Positions 51,569 through 63,517 of a DNA stretch of 64,000 nucleotides are shown here, piece after piece. Numbering within the stretch: the first letter of the stretch is position 1; every line of letters starts with the position of its first letter. This stretch comes from AP-15 sp963702685 (lineage in GTDB: Bacteria; Pseudomonadota; Alphaproteobacteria; ATCC43930; CGMCC-115725): assembly GCA_963702685.1 (NCBI GenBank), contig CAVPDQ010000008.1:124001-188000 (forward strand), read 5' to 3'. The position numbers were made by a program, and so were the translations under genes. Below the pieces are notes generated by a model that did not search any database, was not told the DNA's origin, and saw only the letters and a list, made by a program, of their open reading frames with translations.

Positions 51569-52283
51569 CGTAGACCGGGATGACGGCGCCGCGGGTCACG
51601 CGATTTTCCGGCGATGCGAGAAAGGCGATAAAGTCGGCGAGATCGGCCGGCGCCACCCAACGGCTGTAATCGGCGTTGGGCATCGCCCGCCGGTTCGCCG
51701 GCGTGTCGATGACCGAGGGTGCAACCGCATTGACCCAGATTTCTTCATCGACGGTCTCTTGCGCCAATGCCTGGGTCAGCGCCGCCACCGCCGATTTCGC
51801 CGCGGTATAGGCAACCATGCCGGCGCCGAGGCGGGGCTCCAGCGCCGGCCGCGCCGCGACGTTGACGATGCGCCCGCCTTTGGCGCCACCCGGCCCGGGC
51901 TCGGCGCGGGCGCGGAAAGCCGCGATCGCCGCCGCCGAGCATAAAAACGACGACAGCGCGTTCATCCGGAACTGAGCCAGAAAATCCGCCGCCGACGTGT
52001 CTCCAACCGGGGCCATGGCAAACCCGCCGGCGAGATGGATCGACGCCCAAAGCGGCGGCAATGCCTGGTAAAACCGGCGGACCGAGGCTTCGTCGGCGAG
52101 ATCGATATTGCGCTGGACATGGACTCCGGGGTCGTGCGCATAGGGAAAATCGGCAAGCTCGGCGGCGGCGAAATTCGGCACATGGCATACCGCCCCGCCC
52201 GAGCGCAGGACGGTGATGACCGCCCGGCCGAGCGCTCCGGTGCCGCCGGTGACGACGACATGGCTTCCCGTAAAATCGACCAT
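51558..52283 (-). CDS. Short-chain dehydrogenase/reductase
   Basis: A 241-residue SDR oxidoreductase. The cofactor motif is VVVTGGTGALGRAVITVL (TGxxxxxG), the active site has NVAARPALEPRLGAGMVAYTAAKSAVAALTQALAQE (YTAAK; Ser is replaced by Ala-rich sequence before it), and IWVNAVAPSVIDTPANRRAMPNAD is a typical end. The catalytic Ser cannot be placed with confidence. It is divergent from alaS. Confidence 0.85.
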   Translation of the reverse strand: MVDFTGSHVVVTGGTGALGRAVITVLRSGGAVCHVPNFAAAELADFPYAHDPGVHVQRNIDLADEASVRRFYQALPPLWASIHLAGGFAMAPVGDTSAADFLAQFRMNALSSFLCSAAAIAAFRARAEPGPGGAKGGRIVNVAARPALEPRLGAGMVAYTAAKSAVAALTQALAQETVDEEIWVNAVAPSVIDTPANRRAMPNADYSRWVAPADLADFIAFLASPENRVTRGAVIPVYAGS

Positions 52284-52333
52284 CGCGATAGTCTCCGTGC
52301 TGGCGCGGCCGGGCGGCCGGAATTGCGACCGCC

Positions 52334-52378
52334 GTCATACCACCCGCCGTGATACCACCGGCTGTGATACCACCCTGG
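52334..52378. repeat. 15-bp tandem repeat between SDR and alaS
   Basis: Three copies, GTCATACCACCCGCC, GTGATACCACCGGCT and GTGATACCACCCTGG, lie in the 176-base spacer of two divergent genes, where promoters are expected. Confidence 0.65.
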
Positions 52379-52459
52379 CGCTGCCGGCGTCTGCAACCGA
52401 TGCCGCCTCTGCCGATGCCGCCTCTTGCATGATTGCCGCCGAAGCCCACAATCTTGGCT

Positions 52460-55115
<2,656 letters not shown>

Positions 55116-55342
55116 GCAAAGCCGGCGATTCGCTTTTTGCGTTTGGCCCGCGGTCATAGTGAAACTCTCTAACACATTGTAACAAAACGATTCCTGTTTA
55201 CGCCGGACGGGTTTTTGACGACTCGGCATCGATCAATCGGTCAGGAACATTTTGTCCGACGGGGAATTCTCGATGGGCAGAACACCGAGGTTCTGGCCGG
55301 CGCGATCAAAACGGGCTTTGCATCAGGAGATCCCTGGCGTTT

Positions 55343-56173
55343 GTGCCCCTGCCGTTTGTGCTCCTGGTGGTGGCGCTGGCCGGCTGCGCGCCGTTCCCGA
55401 TGCATCTCGACCCGGTCAGCGTCAACGGCCGCGACGGCGGCGGTCCGCCGCCGAGCTATGATGCGCTGATGCGGATCGGCACGGCGGCGCGTGCCGGCGG
55501 CGATTTGACCAATGCGTTGGCCGTGTTCCGCCGCGCCGCCGCGATCCAGCCGACCGCACCCGCACCCTTTGTCGCGGTCGGCGACACCCTCTTGGCAATG
55601 GGCCAAGTCAACGACGCAATTGTCGCCTACAACTCGGCACTGGCGCGCGACAGCGGGGATTTCGCGGCTCAGCTCGGTCTCGGCCGGGCTTATCTCGAAA
55701 GCGGACGCCCCGGGCTCGCGCTGGTGCCGGCGTCGAAGGCGCTGGCGGCGCGCCCGAACGACCCCAGGGCGTTGGTGCTGCTCGGCGTCGTCAAGGACCA
55801 GGCCGGCGACCATTTTGCCGCGCAGCAGGTTTATCGCCGCGGTCTCGGCTATGCGCCGGGCGACCCGGCGCTCAGCGTCGATCTCGCCCTGTCGCTGGCG
55901 CTCAGCGGCGATTATCCAAACGCCATCGCCGTCCTCCAGCCGCTCGCGATGGCGCCCCGGGGCACGGCGCAGGAGCGGCAGAGCCTGGCGTTGATCTACG
56001 GGTTGCAAGGCAGCGTCGCCGAAGCGGCGCGGCTCGGCCGGATCGATCTCGACGAGGCTTCGGTCGAGCACAACCTCGCCTATTACCGCACCCTGCGCGG
56101 GCTGTCGCCGCAGGCGCGCAGCCGCGCCGTATTGTCGGCCGGCCGCGCCCCCGCCGCGGGCGGGATTTCGTGA
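55343..56173 (+). CDS. tadD: TPR lipoprotein TadD
   Basis: A 276-residue outer-membrane lipoprotein with lipobox VALAGCAP at residues 11-18 and four or so TPR motifs (ALMRIGTAARAGGDLTNALAVFRRAAAIQP, PFVAVGDTLLAMGQVNDAIVAYNSALARD, AQLGLGRAYLESGRPGLALVPASKALAARP). TadD helps secretin assembly of the Tad pilus. It is on the plus strand, converging on the cpa/tad operon. GTG 55343 is the first start in frame; the codons just upstream (IRRSLAF) would give a better basic signal peptide, so a start or frame error upstream is possible. Confidence 0.85.
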   Translation: MPLPFVLLVVALAGCAPFPMHLDPVSVNGRDGGGPPPSYDALMRIGTAARAGGDLTNALAVFRRAAAIQPTAPAPFVAVGDTLLAMGQVNDAIVAYNSALARDSGDFAAQLGLGRAYLESGRPGLALVPASKALAARPNDPRALVLLGVVKDQAGDHFAAQQVYRRGLGYAPGDPALSVDLALSLALSGDYPNAIAVLQPLAMAPRGTAQERQSLALIYGLQGSVAEAARLGRIDLDEASVEHNLAYYRTLRGLSPQARSRAVLSAGRAPAAGGIS

Positions 56174-56186
56174 CGCTGAGGGCGTC

Positions 56187-57175
56187 TCAATGCTTGGCGA
56201 AGGTATCCATGATATTGATCGCCGCCGGGCCGAGCAGAACGATAAACAGGGTCGGCAGGATGAAGAGGATCATCGGCACGGTCAGCAATGCCGGCAGGCG
56301 AGCCGCCTTTTCCTCGGCCCGCGTCATCCGCGATGTGCGCATTTCACTCGCGAGGACACGCAGCGACTGAGCCAATGGCGTCCCGAACTTGGCGGTCTGC
56401 AGCATGGTGTTGACGACCGCCCGCACGCCCTCCGCCTCGGAGCGGTTGTTGAGGTTGTCGAACGCGGCGCGGCGGTCCGGCAGAAAGGTCAATTCGGCAG
56501 CGGTGATCGCCAGCTCTTCGGCAAGCTCGGGCCAGGTGCCGGCGAGCTCGCGCGACACCCGCAGCAGCGCGGCATCGAGGCTGAGGCCCGCCTCGGCGCA
56601 GATCACCATCAAATCGAGGCCGTCCGGCAATGCCAGCTGGAGCCGTTTGGCACGTTTGGCCGCGGCATTGCGCAAATAGACTTTGGGGGCATAAAAGCCC
56701 AGCAGCACCGCCACCAGCGGCGGCAAATACCTGAAGTCGCCGGCACCGGCAGCAGATGGAGCCCCAGCGTGTCGGCCAGCATCACCAGACCGAACAGCGA
56801 CGGCAGCGTGATCTGGGCAAAGAGATAGCCCACCATCGCGTCTTGCGAGCGGATGCCGGCGCGCTGCAGCAGGCCGCGTGCTTCGGCGGCATGGCGCGAG
56901 CGCAACAGGTCGAGCCGCGTCACCGCCTGGCGCATCAAGCCGACCGGGCCGGCGCGCGGCCGGCGCGGGCGCGCGGCGAGCGCAGTTTGGCGCAAGCTCT
57001 CGCGGCGCTCGACAATCTGCGCCAGGCGGCGCTCGAAGGGGCTGCGGGCGCGCAGCCCTTGCCATATCGCGAACATGGTCACCAGCACCGCGAGCGCCGC
57101 GAGCAAGGCGATCAAATCGTCGACACCAAGGCCGAGCGGCAGCCACCGGTCGATCGCGAATTCGTGCAGCGGCAT
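56187..57175 (-). CDS. tadC: Tad pilus inner-membrane protein TadC, frameshifted
   Basis: A protein of about 329 residues if repaired. The N-terminal half starts MPLHEFAIDRWLPLGLGVDDLIALLAALAVLVTMFA and ends in a helix TLPSLFGLVMLADTLGLHLLPVP; the second half resumes as DFRYLPPLVAVLLGFYAPKVYLRNAAAKR and has the T2SSF signature (LPDGLDLMVICAEAGLSLDAALLRVSRELAGTWPELAEE). The break is near 56745 and is again one base. It is the platform partner of TadB, 5 bases downstream of it. Confidence 0.88.
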
Positions 57176-57180
57176 CGGGG

Positions 57181-58179
57181 TCAGATCTCGAAATGGGCGA
57201 GCTTCATCATGACAAAAATGCCGGTGGCAAAGAGGACCAGCGCAAACCCGTCGAGGACAATCCCACGGACATCCTTAAAGAGCGGCATCAGGTAGCCGGG
57301 CGAGATCACCATCAAGAGCAGCATCACCGCAACCGGGAGACCGCCCAAGATCGCCGTCGTGGCGCGCGTTTCGCCGGCCATGGCGTGGACCTTTGCGCGC
57401 ATCTGGCGCCGCCGGCGCAGCACGTCGGAGAGGTTGGCAAGCGTCTCCCCCAGATTGCCGCCGGTTTCGCGCTGCACGCTCAGCGCGATGATGAAAAATC
57501 GGAATTCGGCCGCGTCGATCCGCTTTGCCGTGTCCCACAGCAGGCTTTCGAGGTCGCGCCCGAGCCGCATCCCGCTCTCGACCAGGCGCAGCTCGGCGCC
57601 GACCGGATCGGCGATCTCGTGCCCGGCGCCGATGATCGCTTCGCTGATCGGCAGGCCGGAACGCAAGGCGCGAACCATCAGGTCGATGGCCTCCGGAAAC
57701 AGCGCGATAAAGGCGGCAACCCGGCGCTTGCCGAGAAACCCGATCGCGAAATGCGGCAAGGCGGTGCCGATGAACAAGGCGAGCAGCAGGCTCGGGACGC
57801 TCCCGATCGGGGTTGCGGCGATCAGAGCGGTCGCCGCCACCGCCGCCACGACGGCGCTGGCCATCGCGAATTGTCCGATGCTGATCTGCCGCCCGGTGCG
57901 CGCCAGCCGCGCCGCCAGGATGTCGCGACGCGGCAGCCAGCGATGGGCGATCCGGTCGATATTCGGCGTGGCGCTCTGCCGCCGCGCCAATGAGCGTGCC
58001 GCGGCCGCGGCGGCGATCGGGACCCCGCGCGCCCGGTCGCGGATCGTGCCGAGCCGCCGCTTCAGGCGCCGGCGCCCGACCGCATCGCTGAACCCGGCCG
58101 CCACCAGGGCAAAGCACAATGCAACCGCGACCGCCGACAAGGCGACGATGCCGTATGTCTTGTCGAACGCAAACGTCAT
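57181..58179 (-). CDS. tadB: Tad pilus inner-membrane protein TadB
   Basis: A 332-residue T2SSF-domain membrane protein with N-terminal helix (GIVALSAVAVALCFALVAAGF), mid helices (FAMASAVVAAVAATALIAATPIGSVPSLLLALFIGTALPHFAIGFLGK) and the signature LFPEAIDLMVRALRSGLPISEAIIGAGHEIADPVGAELRLVESGMRLGRDLESLLWDTAKRID. It forms the pilus platform with TadC. A 325-base gap holding a palindromic element separates it from cpaF. Confidence 0.92.
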   Translation of the reverse strand: MTFAFDKTYGIVALSAVAVALCFALVAAGFSDAVGRRRLKRRLGTIRDRARGVPIAAAAAARSLARRQSATPNIDRIAHRWLPRRDILAARLARTGRQISIGQFAMASAVVAAVAATALIAATPIGSVPSLLLALFIGTALPHFAIGFLGKRRVAAFIALFPEAIDLMVRALRSGLPISEAIIGAGHEIADPVGAELRLVESGMRLGRDLESLLWDTAKRIDAAEFRFFIIALSVQRETGGNLGETLANLSDVLRRRRQMRAKVHAMAGETRATTAILGGLPVAVMLLLMVISPGYLMPLFKDVRGIVLDGFALVLFATGIFVMMKLAHFEI

Positions 58180-58504
58180 GATCTAGAGCGCGATCCGTTC
58201 AGGTCGAAGCGGATTTTGCGAAACCTCCCGTCGCACCGCGCATCGGCCGCGATCCCAGTCCCTCCGGCTTTCCCGTGGGCCTTTAGCCCACGGGAAAGCG
58301 GACGGAGCAGCTGCGCGGAGCGAAACGGTTCAGCTTCCGAGGATCGTGCTCTAGCGGCGCGCTCCCGACGCTCGATGTCCGGCAACTGTTGCCGTGATGC
58401 ACCCCATAACCCTCCCACCCATGCGTCCACATGCGGGGGGAGGGGAAGGGACCGGGCCGACGAAGGACTGCTCCACTGGCGAAACATAGATCTCACGCCC
58501 AACA
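58180..58504. repeat. Palindromic element inside the tad operon
   Basis: CTAGAGC-CGATCC-type sequence at about 58182-58197 pairs with GGATCGTGCTCTAG at about 58339-58353, so a roughly 170-bp unit is bounded by inverted ends; this is a dispersed alphaproteobacterial repeat. Inside, CTTTCCCGTGGGC (58268-58280) pairs with GCCCACGGGAAAG (58286-58298). The rest (58400-58504) has CCCTCCCACCC and GGGGGGAGGGG, another hairpin. No gene lies here. Confidence 0.6.
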
Positions 58505-60175
58505 CTAGATCAGCTCGAGCAACGGGCGATCGAGACCGTAATATTCGGCGCGCGGCAAAAAATACGGCCGGACCCCGGTCGGCTTGAAGACGCCGCGCAG
58601 CTTGCCGTCGGTCGACTCGCCTTGATACTGATAGGTGAACAGCTCCTGCGTGGTGATGATTTCACCTTCCATGCCGACCACTTCGACGACCTCGGTGACG
58701 CGCCGCATGCCGTCGCGCATCCGGTTGATTTGCAAGATCAAATTGACCGCCGCGGCGATCTGGGTGCGGACCGCGCGCGACGGCAAGTTGATCCCGGTCA
58801 TGCCGACCATGTTTTCGAGGCGCGTCAGCGCTTCGCGCGGCCGATTGGCATGGATCGTGCTCATCGAGCCGTCATGACCGGTGTTCATCGCCTGCAGCAC
58901 GTCGAGCGCCTCGGCACCGCGGATCTCGCCGAGGATGATCCGGTCCGGGCGCATCCTGAGCGCGTTGCGCAACAGGTCGCGCATCGTGATCTCGCCGGTG
59001 CCTTCGAGGTTGGGCGGCCGGGTTTCGAGCCGCACGACATGCGGCTGCTGCAATTGCAGCTCGGCCGCGTCCTCGATCGTCACGGTGCGCTCGGCCGGGT
59101 CGATCAGCCGCGACAAGGCGTTCAGCATCGTCGTCTTGCCCGAGCCGGTGCCGCCCGAAATCAAAATATTGAGGCGGCAGCGCGCGGCGATCTTTAAGAG
59201 CGTCGCCATCTCCGTCGAGATGTTGGCCTGCTGGGCCATGGTGTCGAGCGTGATCGTCTTTTTCGAAAATTTGCGGATCGAGATCGCCGGGCCGTCGATC
59301 GCCAAGGGGGGGATGATGATGTTGACCCGGCTGCCGTCGGGCAGGCGGGCATCGACCAAGGGTTGCGATTCGTCGATGCGGCGGCCGATCCGCGACACGA
59401 TCTTGGTCGCCACGTTCATCACATGCTGATCGTCGCGAAAGCTCACATCGGTCAGCTCGAGCTTGCCGCGCCGCTCGACATAGATTTGCTTTGGCCCGTT
59501 GATCATGATGTCGCTGACGGTGTCGTCTTCGAGCAACGGCTCGACCGGCCCGAGGCCGAGCATGTCGGCGATCAGCGCCTCGACCAGCTCGCGCTGCTCG
59601 ACAAAGTTCAGCTGGATCTTGGTTTCGGTCAGCAGCTCCTTGACCCAGCCGCCGAGCTGGGCCTCAAAGGTGGCGCGCGGCATTTCCGCTGCGGCGGTCA
59701 CGTCCATATGCTCCAGAACGAGCGGCTGGATCTGCGCCTTGGCGGCCTCGACCGCGACGCGCTTGGCGTAGCGCCTGGTCTCGCTGGTCTCGGCATCGGG
59801 TGCGGCGGCGGGCGGGCTGAGCAGCCCTTGGATCAGCGCGGTGATAAGGTCGCGGCGCTCGATCGGGTTGGCCTCGATCCCGTGGCGCAGCAGATAGGCC
59901 TGGACCGCCGCATCGACAATTTTGGCGAGCTCGCCCCGGCTCAAAATACCGCGACGCTCCGGGCTGATTTCCGCGCTGATCCGCGCCAGCAGCTGCGCGC
60001 GTGCCGCCAAGAGCCGGTCCTCGCGCGAGGCGGCAAGCGGCGCGTCCGCCGCCGGTGCGGCCGGGATCGCGCTGAGCGCGGGCGGGGTGGCCGGAATGCG
60101 GCGCGCCGACAGCCCGGCGATCCGTGCGTCGAGCGTGTTGTCGGTTTCGGGGGCGCGTTTGAAGAGGGCTACCAT
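58505..60175 (-). CDS. cpaF: Tad pilus assembly ATPase CpaF/TadA
   Basis: A 556-residue secretion ATPase. N-terminal region MVALFKRAPETDNTL to about 190, then the N1 domain (MLGLGPVEPLLEDDTVSDIMINGPKQIYVERRGKLELT), Walker A ILISGGTGSGKTTMLNALS, Walker B MRPDRIILGEIRGAEALDVLQAMNTGHDGSMSTIHAN with the His box. It powers pilus extension and retraction. It starts at 60175, overlapping cpaE's end by 7 bases; the 668-residue frame is a false extension. Confidence 0.94.
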   Translation of the reverse strand: MVALFKRAPETDNTLDARIAGLSARRIPATPPALSAIPAAPAADAPLAASREDRLLAARAQLLARISAEISPERRGILSRGELAKIVDAAVQAYLLRHGIEANPIERRDLITALIQGLLSPPAAAPDAETSETRRYAKRVAVEAAKAQIQPLVLEHMDVTAAAEMPRATFEAQLGGWVKELLTETKIQLNFVEQRELVEALIADMLGLGPVEPLLEDDTVSDIMINGPKQIYVERRGKLELTDVSFRDDQHVMNVATKIVSRIGRRIDESQPLVDARLPDGSRVNIIIPPLAIDGPAISIRKFSKKTITLDTMAQQANISTEMATLLKIAARCRLNILISGGTGSGKTTMLNALSRLIDPAERTVTIEDAAELQLQQPHVVRLETRPPNLEGTGEITMRDLLRNALRMRPDRIILGEIRGAEALDVLQAMNTGHDGSMSTIHANRPREALTRLENMVGMTGINLPSRAVRTQIAAAVNLILQINRMRDGMRRVTEVVEVVGMEGEIITTQELFTYQYQGESTDGKLRGVFKPTGVRPYFLPRAEYYGLDRPLLELI

Positions 60176-61368
60176 AGCGAGCGCAGCGACCAGCGGCGTT
60201 TCGGAGCGGCCGATGCCGGCCCGGCGAGAAAGACGGCAATCTCGCGCAGCTCGCGCACCACCGGGCTGCGCGGTGCGGCGATCGGCAGCGGCTGCCCGGA
60301 ATTGCCGGCGGCACCCACCGATTTCGGATCGTAGGAGAGCCGCGCATCGAGCGTTCGACCGACACCCTTCTCGAATTCGGGCTTGCCGATCAGCGCGCGT
60401 TCGCCGCTGGCGCCGGCCTCGACGAGCCACAGGCGGGCCTGCGCGGCTTGCTCGCGCACCAAGGTCTGAAGCCGGATCGTGTCGCGCAGACCGGCTAGGC
60501 TGCGCTCGCAAATCAGCACGACATGGCTCGCCGCGGCGAGCACGACGCGCTGCATCGGGCTGGCGCCGCGCGGCAGGTCGACAACGACCCGGGCGAATTT
60601 GCGGCGCAGCTCGTAGAGCAGCATATCGACGGCACCGCCATCGACGGCGAGGTGCTGCGCGGTCGAGGCCTCGGCCGCCAGCACGCGCAAATTGTCGGTG
60701 ATCTTGACCGTGGCGCGCTCGATAAACAGGCTATCGATGCGCGAGGGCTGCTCCAGCGCCTCGCACAGCCCGCTGCCGGGGTCGGTATCGAGCTTGAGCG
60801 CCACGGTGCCGAAATGCAGATCGAGATCGACGAGTGCTGTCTGCTCCGGATGGTCTTCGGCGAGGAGCCAAGCGCAGGCGACGGCGGCGGTCGTGGCGCC
60901 GACCCCGCCGCGGCTGCCGACAAACACGATCACCTGCCCGAGCTTGCCGTCGGCGCCGAGCGCCGACCCGGACCGCTTTTCCAGGATCGTCGCCAGCGCC
61001 TCGCGGCTCGGCGGCTTGACCAGGTAGTCGTTGGCGCCGGCCGCCAGCAGGTCGCGGAACAGTGCGACGTCGTTGACCGCACCTAGCGCCACCAGCTCGA
61101 GCTCGGCGCCGCCGACCGCGCGCGCCGCGCCGATCTCGGCGATCGGCGCCGCGAGATCGGCGATATCGACGACCAGGATGCGCGGCGTATAGCCGGCGCG
61201 CATGCGCCGCAGCGCGGCGTCGAGCGTGTCGGTGACGATCAGCTCGTCGTCCAATTGCAGCTCGCGGATCACGTCCTGCAGCCGTTCGAGCGTCGCCTGC
61301 TCCTGCAGAATCGCGAGCACCCCCTCGCGGGGTGCGGCTTTTGCCGAGGCGGGCCGCAACGCGCTCAC
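60169..61368 (-). CDS. cpaE: Tad pilus localisation protein CpaE/TadZ
   Basis: A 399-residue protein with an N-terminal receiver-like domain (LEVL, ILVVDIADLAAPIAEIGAA, GANDYLVKPPSREAL) and a ParA/MinD-type ATPase domain with deviant Walker A FVGSRGGVGATTAAVACAWLLAE (Lys replaced), QTALVDLDLHFGTVALKLD and RVVVDLPRGASPMQRVVLAAA. TadZ proteins place the pilus machinery at the cell pole. It lies between cpaD and cpaF and overlaps both. Confidence 0.92.
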   Translation of the reverse strand: MSALRPASAKAAPREGVLAILQEQATLERLQDVIRELQLDDELIVTDTLDAALRRMRAGYTPRILVVDIADLAAPIAEIGAARAVGGAELELVALGAVNDVALFRDLLAAGANDYLVKPPSREALATILEKRSGSALGADGKLGQVIVFVGSRGGVGATTAAVACAWLLAEDHPEQTALVDLDLHFGTVALKLDTDPGSGLCEALEQPSRIDSLFIERATVKITDNLRVLAAEASTAQHLAVDGGAVDMLLYELRRKFARVVVDLPRGASPMQRVVLAAASHVVLICERSLAGLRDTIRLQTLVREQAAQARLWLVEAGASGERALIGKPEFEKGVGRTLDARLSYDPKSVGAAGNSGQPLPIAAPRSPVVRELREIAVFLAGPASAAPKRRWSLRSLW

Positions 61369-62051
61369 TGCGGGCCGGTCCCGGCGGCCGGCGGCGCGCT
61401 CGGCGCCTGGTCCCCGCCCGCTGCCGCGAACGGGCCGACTTCGGGCCCAGCAGGCAGCTTCACTTTGTCGTTGAGATAGCGGTTGACCGCAGACGCCGCA
61501 GGCATGCCGTCGGCCGGCGCGAGCGATCGCCCCGATACGAGATCCGCCGGGCTCGCCGCCATCAGCCCGAGGTTGCTCGCGGTGGCGCAGCCGAAATTGC
61601 TCGTGGGAGCATTCGTAAAATCGCTCCCTGCGGGCATGCTCCAGTTCGGGCAGGCCGGCAGGGTCACAGCGTCGTGGCCGATATCCACGATTGCACGGTT
61701 GGGCGGCACGGTTCCGAGCGCACGCGGATCGGCCACGATCCCGTAACGCAGCAATTCACTCGAGACCGCGCTGGCTCGCCGCGCTGCGAGATCGGGGCTG
61801 CCGGCGGCTGCGACCGAGATGCGGTCGGCGCGTCCGATGCCGCCGTTCGAGACGAGCCGGTCCAGCCGCGCCGCCTCGCCCGGGCTCAGTCGCGCCGAGC
61901 CGGGGGCGAATGCCAGCTCGAAGCGGGTCGCGGCACCATCAACTCGCAGCTGGGCCGGCGCTTCGCTTTTGCTGTATTCGGCGGCGCCGGGCACGCAGGC
62001 GGCGAGCGCCAGCAGAGGCAGGACGGCGATCGGAAGAAGACGCTTGTTCAT
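61365..62051 (-). CDS. cpaD: Tad pilus lipoprotein CpaD
   Basis: A 228-residue lipoprotein: MNKRLLPIAVLPLLALAAC (lipobox at LAAC, Cys19), then RFELAFAPGSARLSPGEAARLDRLVSNGGIGRADRISVAAAGSP, CPNWSMPAG and NFGCATASNLGLMAASPADLVSGRSLAPADG, which are typical of CpaD. It helps the CpaC secretin in the outer membrane. The 324-residue open frame includes cpaC DNA upstream and is not used. Confidence 0.9.
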   Translation of the reverse strand: MNKRLLPIAVLPLLALAACVPGAAEYSKSEAPAQLRVDGAATRFELAFAPGSARLSPGEAARLDRLVSNGGIGRADRISVAAAGSPDLAARRASAVSSELLRYGIVADPRALGTVPPNRAIVDIGHDAVTLPACPNWSMPAGSDFTNAPTSNFGCATASNLGLMAASPADLVSGRSLAPADGMPAASAVNRYLNDKVKLPAGPEVGPFAAAGGDQAPSAPPAAGTGPQ

Positions 62052-62065
62052 GGCTGTCACCTCGC

Positions 62066-63517
62066 TCAGTCGAGCCGGAAACCGGCCGGTCCGATCAGGC
62101 CTCTCCCGCCGGCATCGAGCGGACCTCGTGCCGGCGCCGGCAACCCTTGGCGCCAGGTGTCGCCCCAGAGCACCTGCTGCGCGTCGTGCGGGGCCTCGAA
62201 CCCATCGGTTGGAGCCGTGAGAGCCGTCGCCGTCGGCTGCACGAGGTAGGGGGTGACGATGACGACCAGCTCGCTTTCGTTGTTCTGAAACTTGTTTGAG
62301 CGGAACAGCGCCCCGAGCACCGGGATGTCGCCAAGCCACGGAACCTTTGAGATGTCCTGCTCGGTGTTGTGCTGCATTAGCCCGGCGAGCGCGAAGCTTT
62401 GCCCGCTGGCGAGCTCGACCGTCGTCTCAGCGCGGTCGACGGTTAGCGCGGGGATCACAAAGCCGCTGATCTGTACCGCTCCATTACTGCTGAGTTGGCT
62501 GACTTCGGGCCGAACCCGCAGATTGAGATGGTTGGCGTCGATGATCGTCGGGGTGAAGGCCAGCTGGACGCCGAATTGCTGGAACTGGACCGAAATCGCC
62601 GAGGTGCCGGAAGAAACGTTTTGCACGACTGGGACCGGAAACTCCCCGCCGGCGAGAAAGCTCGCGGTCTGGCCCGAGATCGCGGTCAGGTTGGGCTCGG
62701 CTAGGACGGTCAGAAACCCTTCGGTCGCGAGTGCCTCGACGATGGCAGCAACCTCATTTCCAGAAGAGGGAGGAAATACACCGGCAGTTAGAAAATTCGT
62801 CCCCGGAATTATTCCGCCTAATATTGATTCAGTTGCGGTCGTGTTAGTCGTATTGAAATTTACCCCAGTACCAAGCTTGCTCCAATCGACGCCGATCTGC
62901 TTCAGAATGCTGCGATCGACCTCGGCGATCTTTACGTGTAGGCTGACTTGGTTCGGCGTCGCCACCGTCAGCCGGTTGATCACCTGGCTGCCCTTGATCC
63001 CGGCGGCGACCGCGGCGGCGAGCGCACGCGCTTTTTCCGCCTGCCCGGCGCTGGCGACCGCGCCGCTCAGCACCAGATTGCTGCCGACCGAGGCGAGCGC
63101 GATGCGCTGCCCCGGCAGCTCCTGCGCCAAGGCCCGGCGCAATTGCGACAAATCGAGCTCGACCCGCACCGGCGCGTTCAGCAGCACCTTGTCGCCCGAA
63201 TCCACCGCATAGATCACGGTCTCGCCGGGCGCTTTGGCGCTGACATAGACGAGCGAGGGCGATTTGACCTGAACGTCGGCGATGTTCGGATCGGCGACAA
63301 AGACCGTCGCCGCCGGCCGCGCCAGGCGGATCAGCGTGCCCTTGCCGAGTTCGAGCACGATCCCGGCGTCGTTTGCCGGGATTTCGTCGGCGCTGCCGAG
63401 ATGGAGAACGCGGGCTTCACCCGGCGCCGCGGCGCCGGCCCGGCCCGGCCCGGCGAGAGCGGCGAACGAGAGAACAATCATCGATCCGGCAAGACCGACA
63501 AGCGACCAGCTGTGCAT
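62066..63517 (-). CDS. cpaC: Tad pilus secretin CpaC/RcpA
   Basis: A 483-residue outer-membrane secretin. Signal peptide MHSWSLVGLAGSMIVLSFAALAGPGRAGA, N-domain (LELGKGTLIRLARPAATVFVADPNIADVQVKSPSLVYVSAKAPGETVIYAVD), BON-like region (RALAAAVAAGIKGSQVINRLTVATPNQVSLHVKIAEVDRSILKQIGVDW) and the secretin domain with VLAEPNLTAISGQTASFLAGGEFPVPVVQ and SKVPWLGDIPVLGALFRSNKFQNNESELVVIVTPYLVQP. The ATG overlaps the cpaB stop (TGATG). Confidence 0.95.
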   Translation of the reverse strand: MHSWSLVGLAGSMIVLSFAALAGPGRAGAAAPGEARVLHLGSADEIPANDAGIVLELGKGTLIRLARPAATVFVADPNIADVQVKSPSLVYVSAKAPGETVIYAVDSGDKVLLNAPVRVELDLSQLRRALAQELPGQRIALASVGSNLVLSGAVASAGQAEKARALAAAVAAGIKGSQVINRLTVATPNQVSLHVKIAEVDRSILKQIGVDWSKLGTGVNFNTTNTTATESILGGIIPGTNFLTAGVFPPSSGNEVAAIVEALATEGFLTVLAEPNLTAISGQTASFLAGGEFPVPVVQNVSSGTSAISVQFQQFGVQLAFTPTIIDANHLNLRVRPEVSQLSSNGAVQISGFVIPALTVDRAETTVELASGQSFALAGLMQHNTEQDISKVPWLGDIPVLGALFRSNKFQNNESELVVIVTPYLVQPTATALTAPTDGFEAPHDAQQVLWGDTWRQGLPAPARGPLDAGGRGLIGPAGFRLD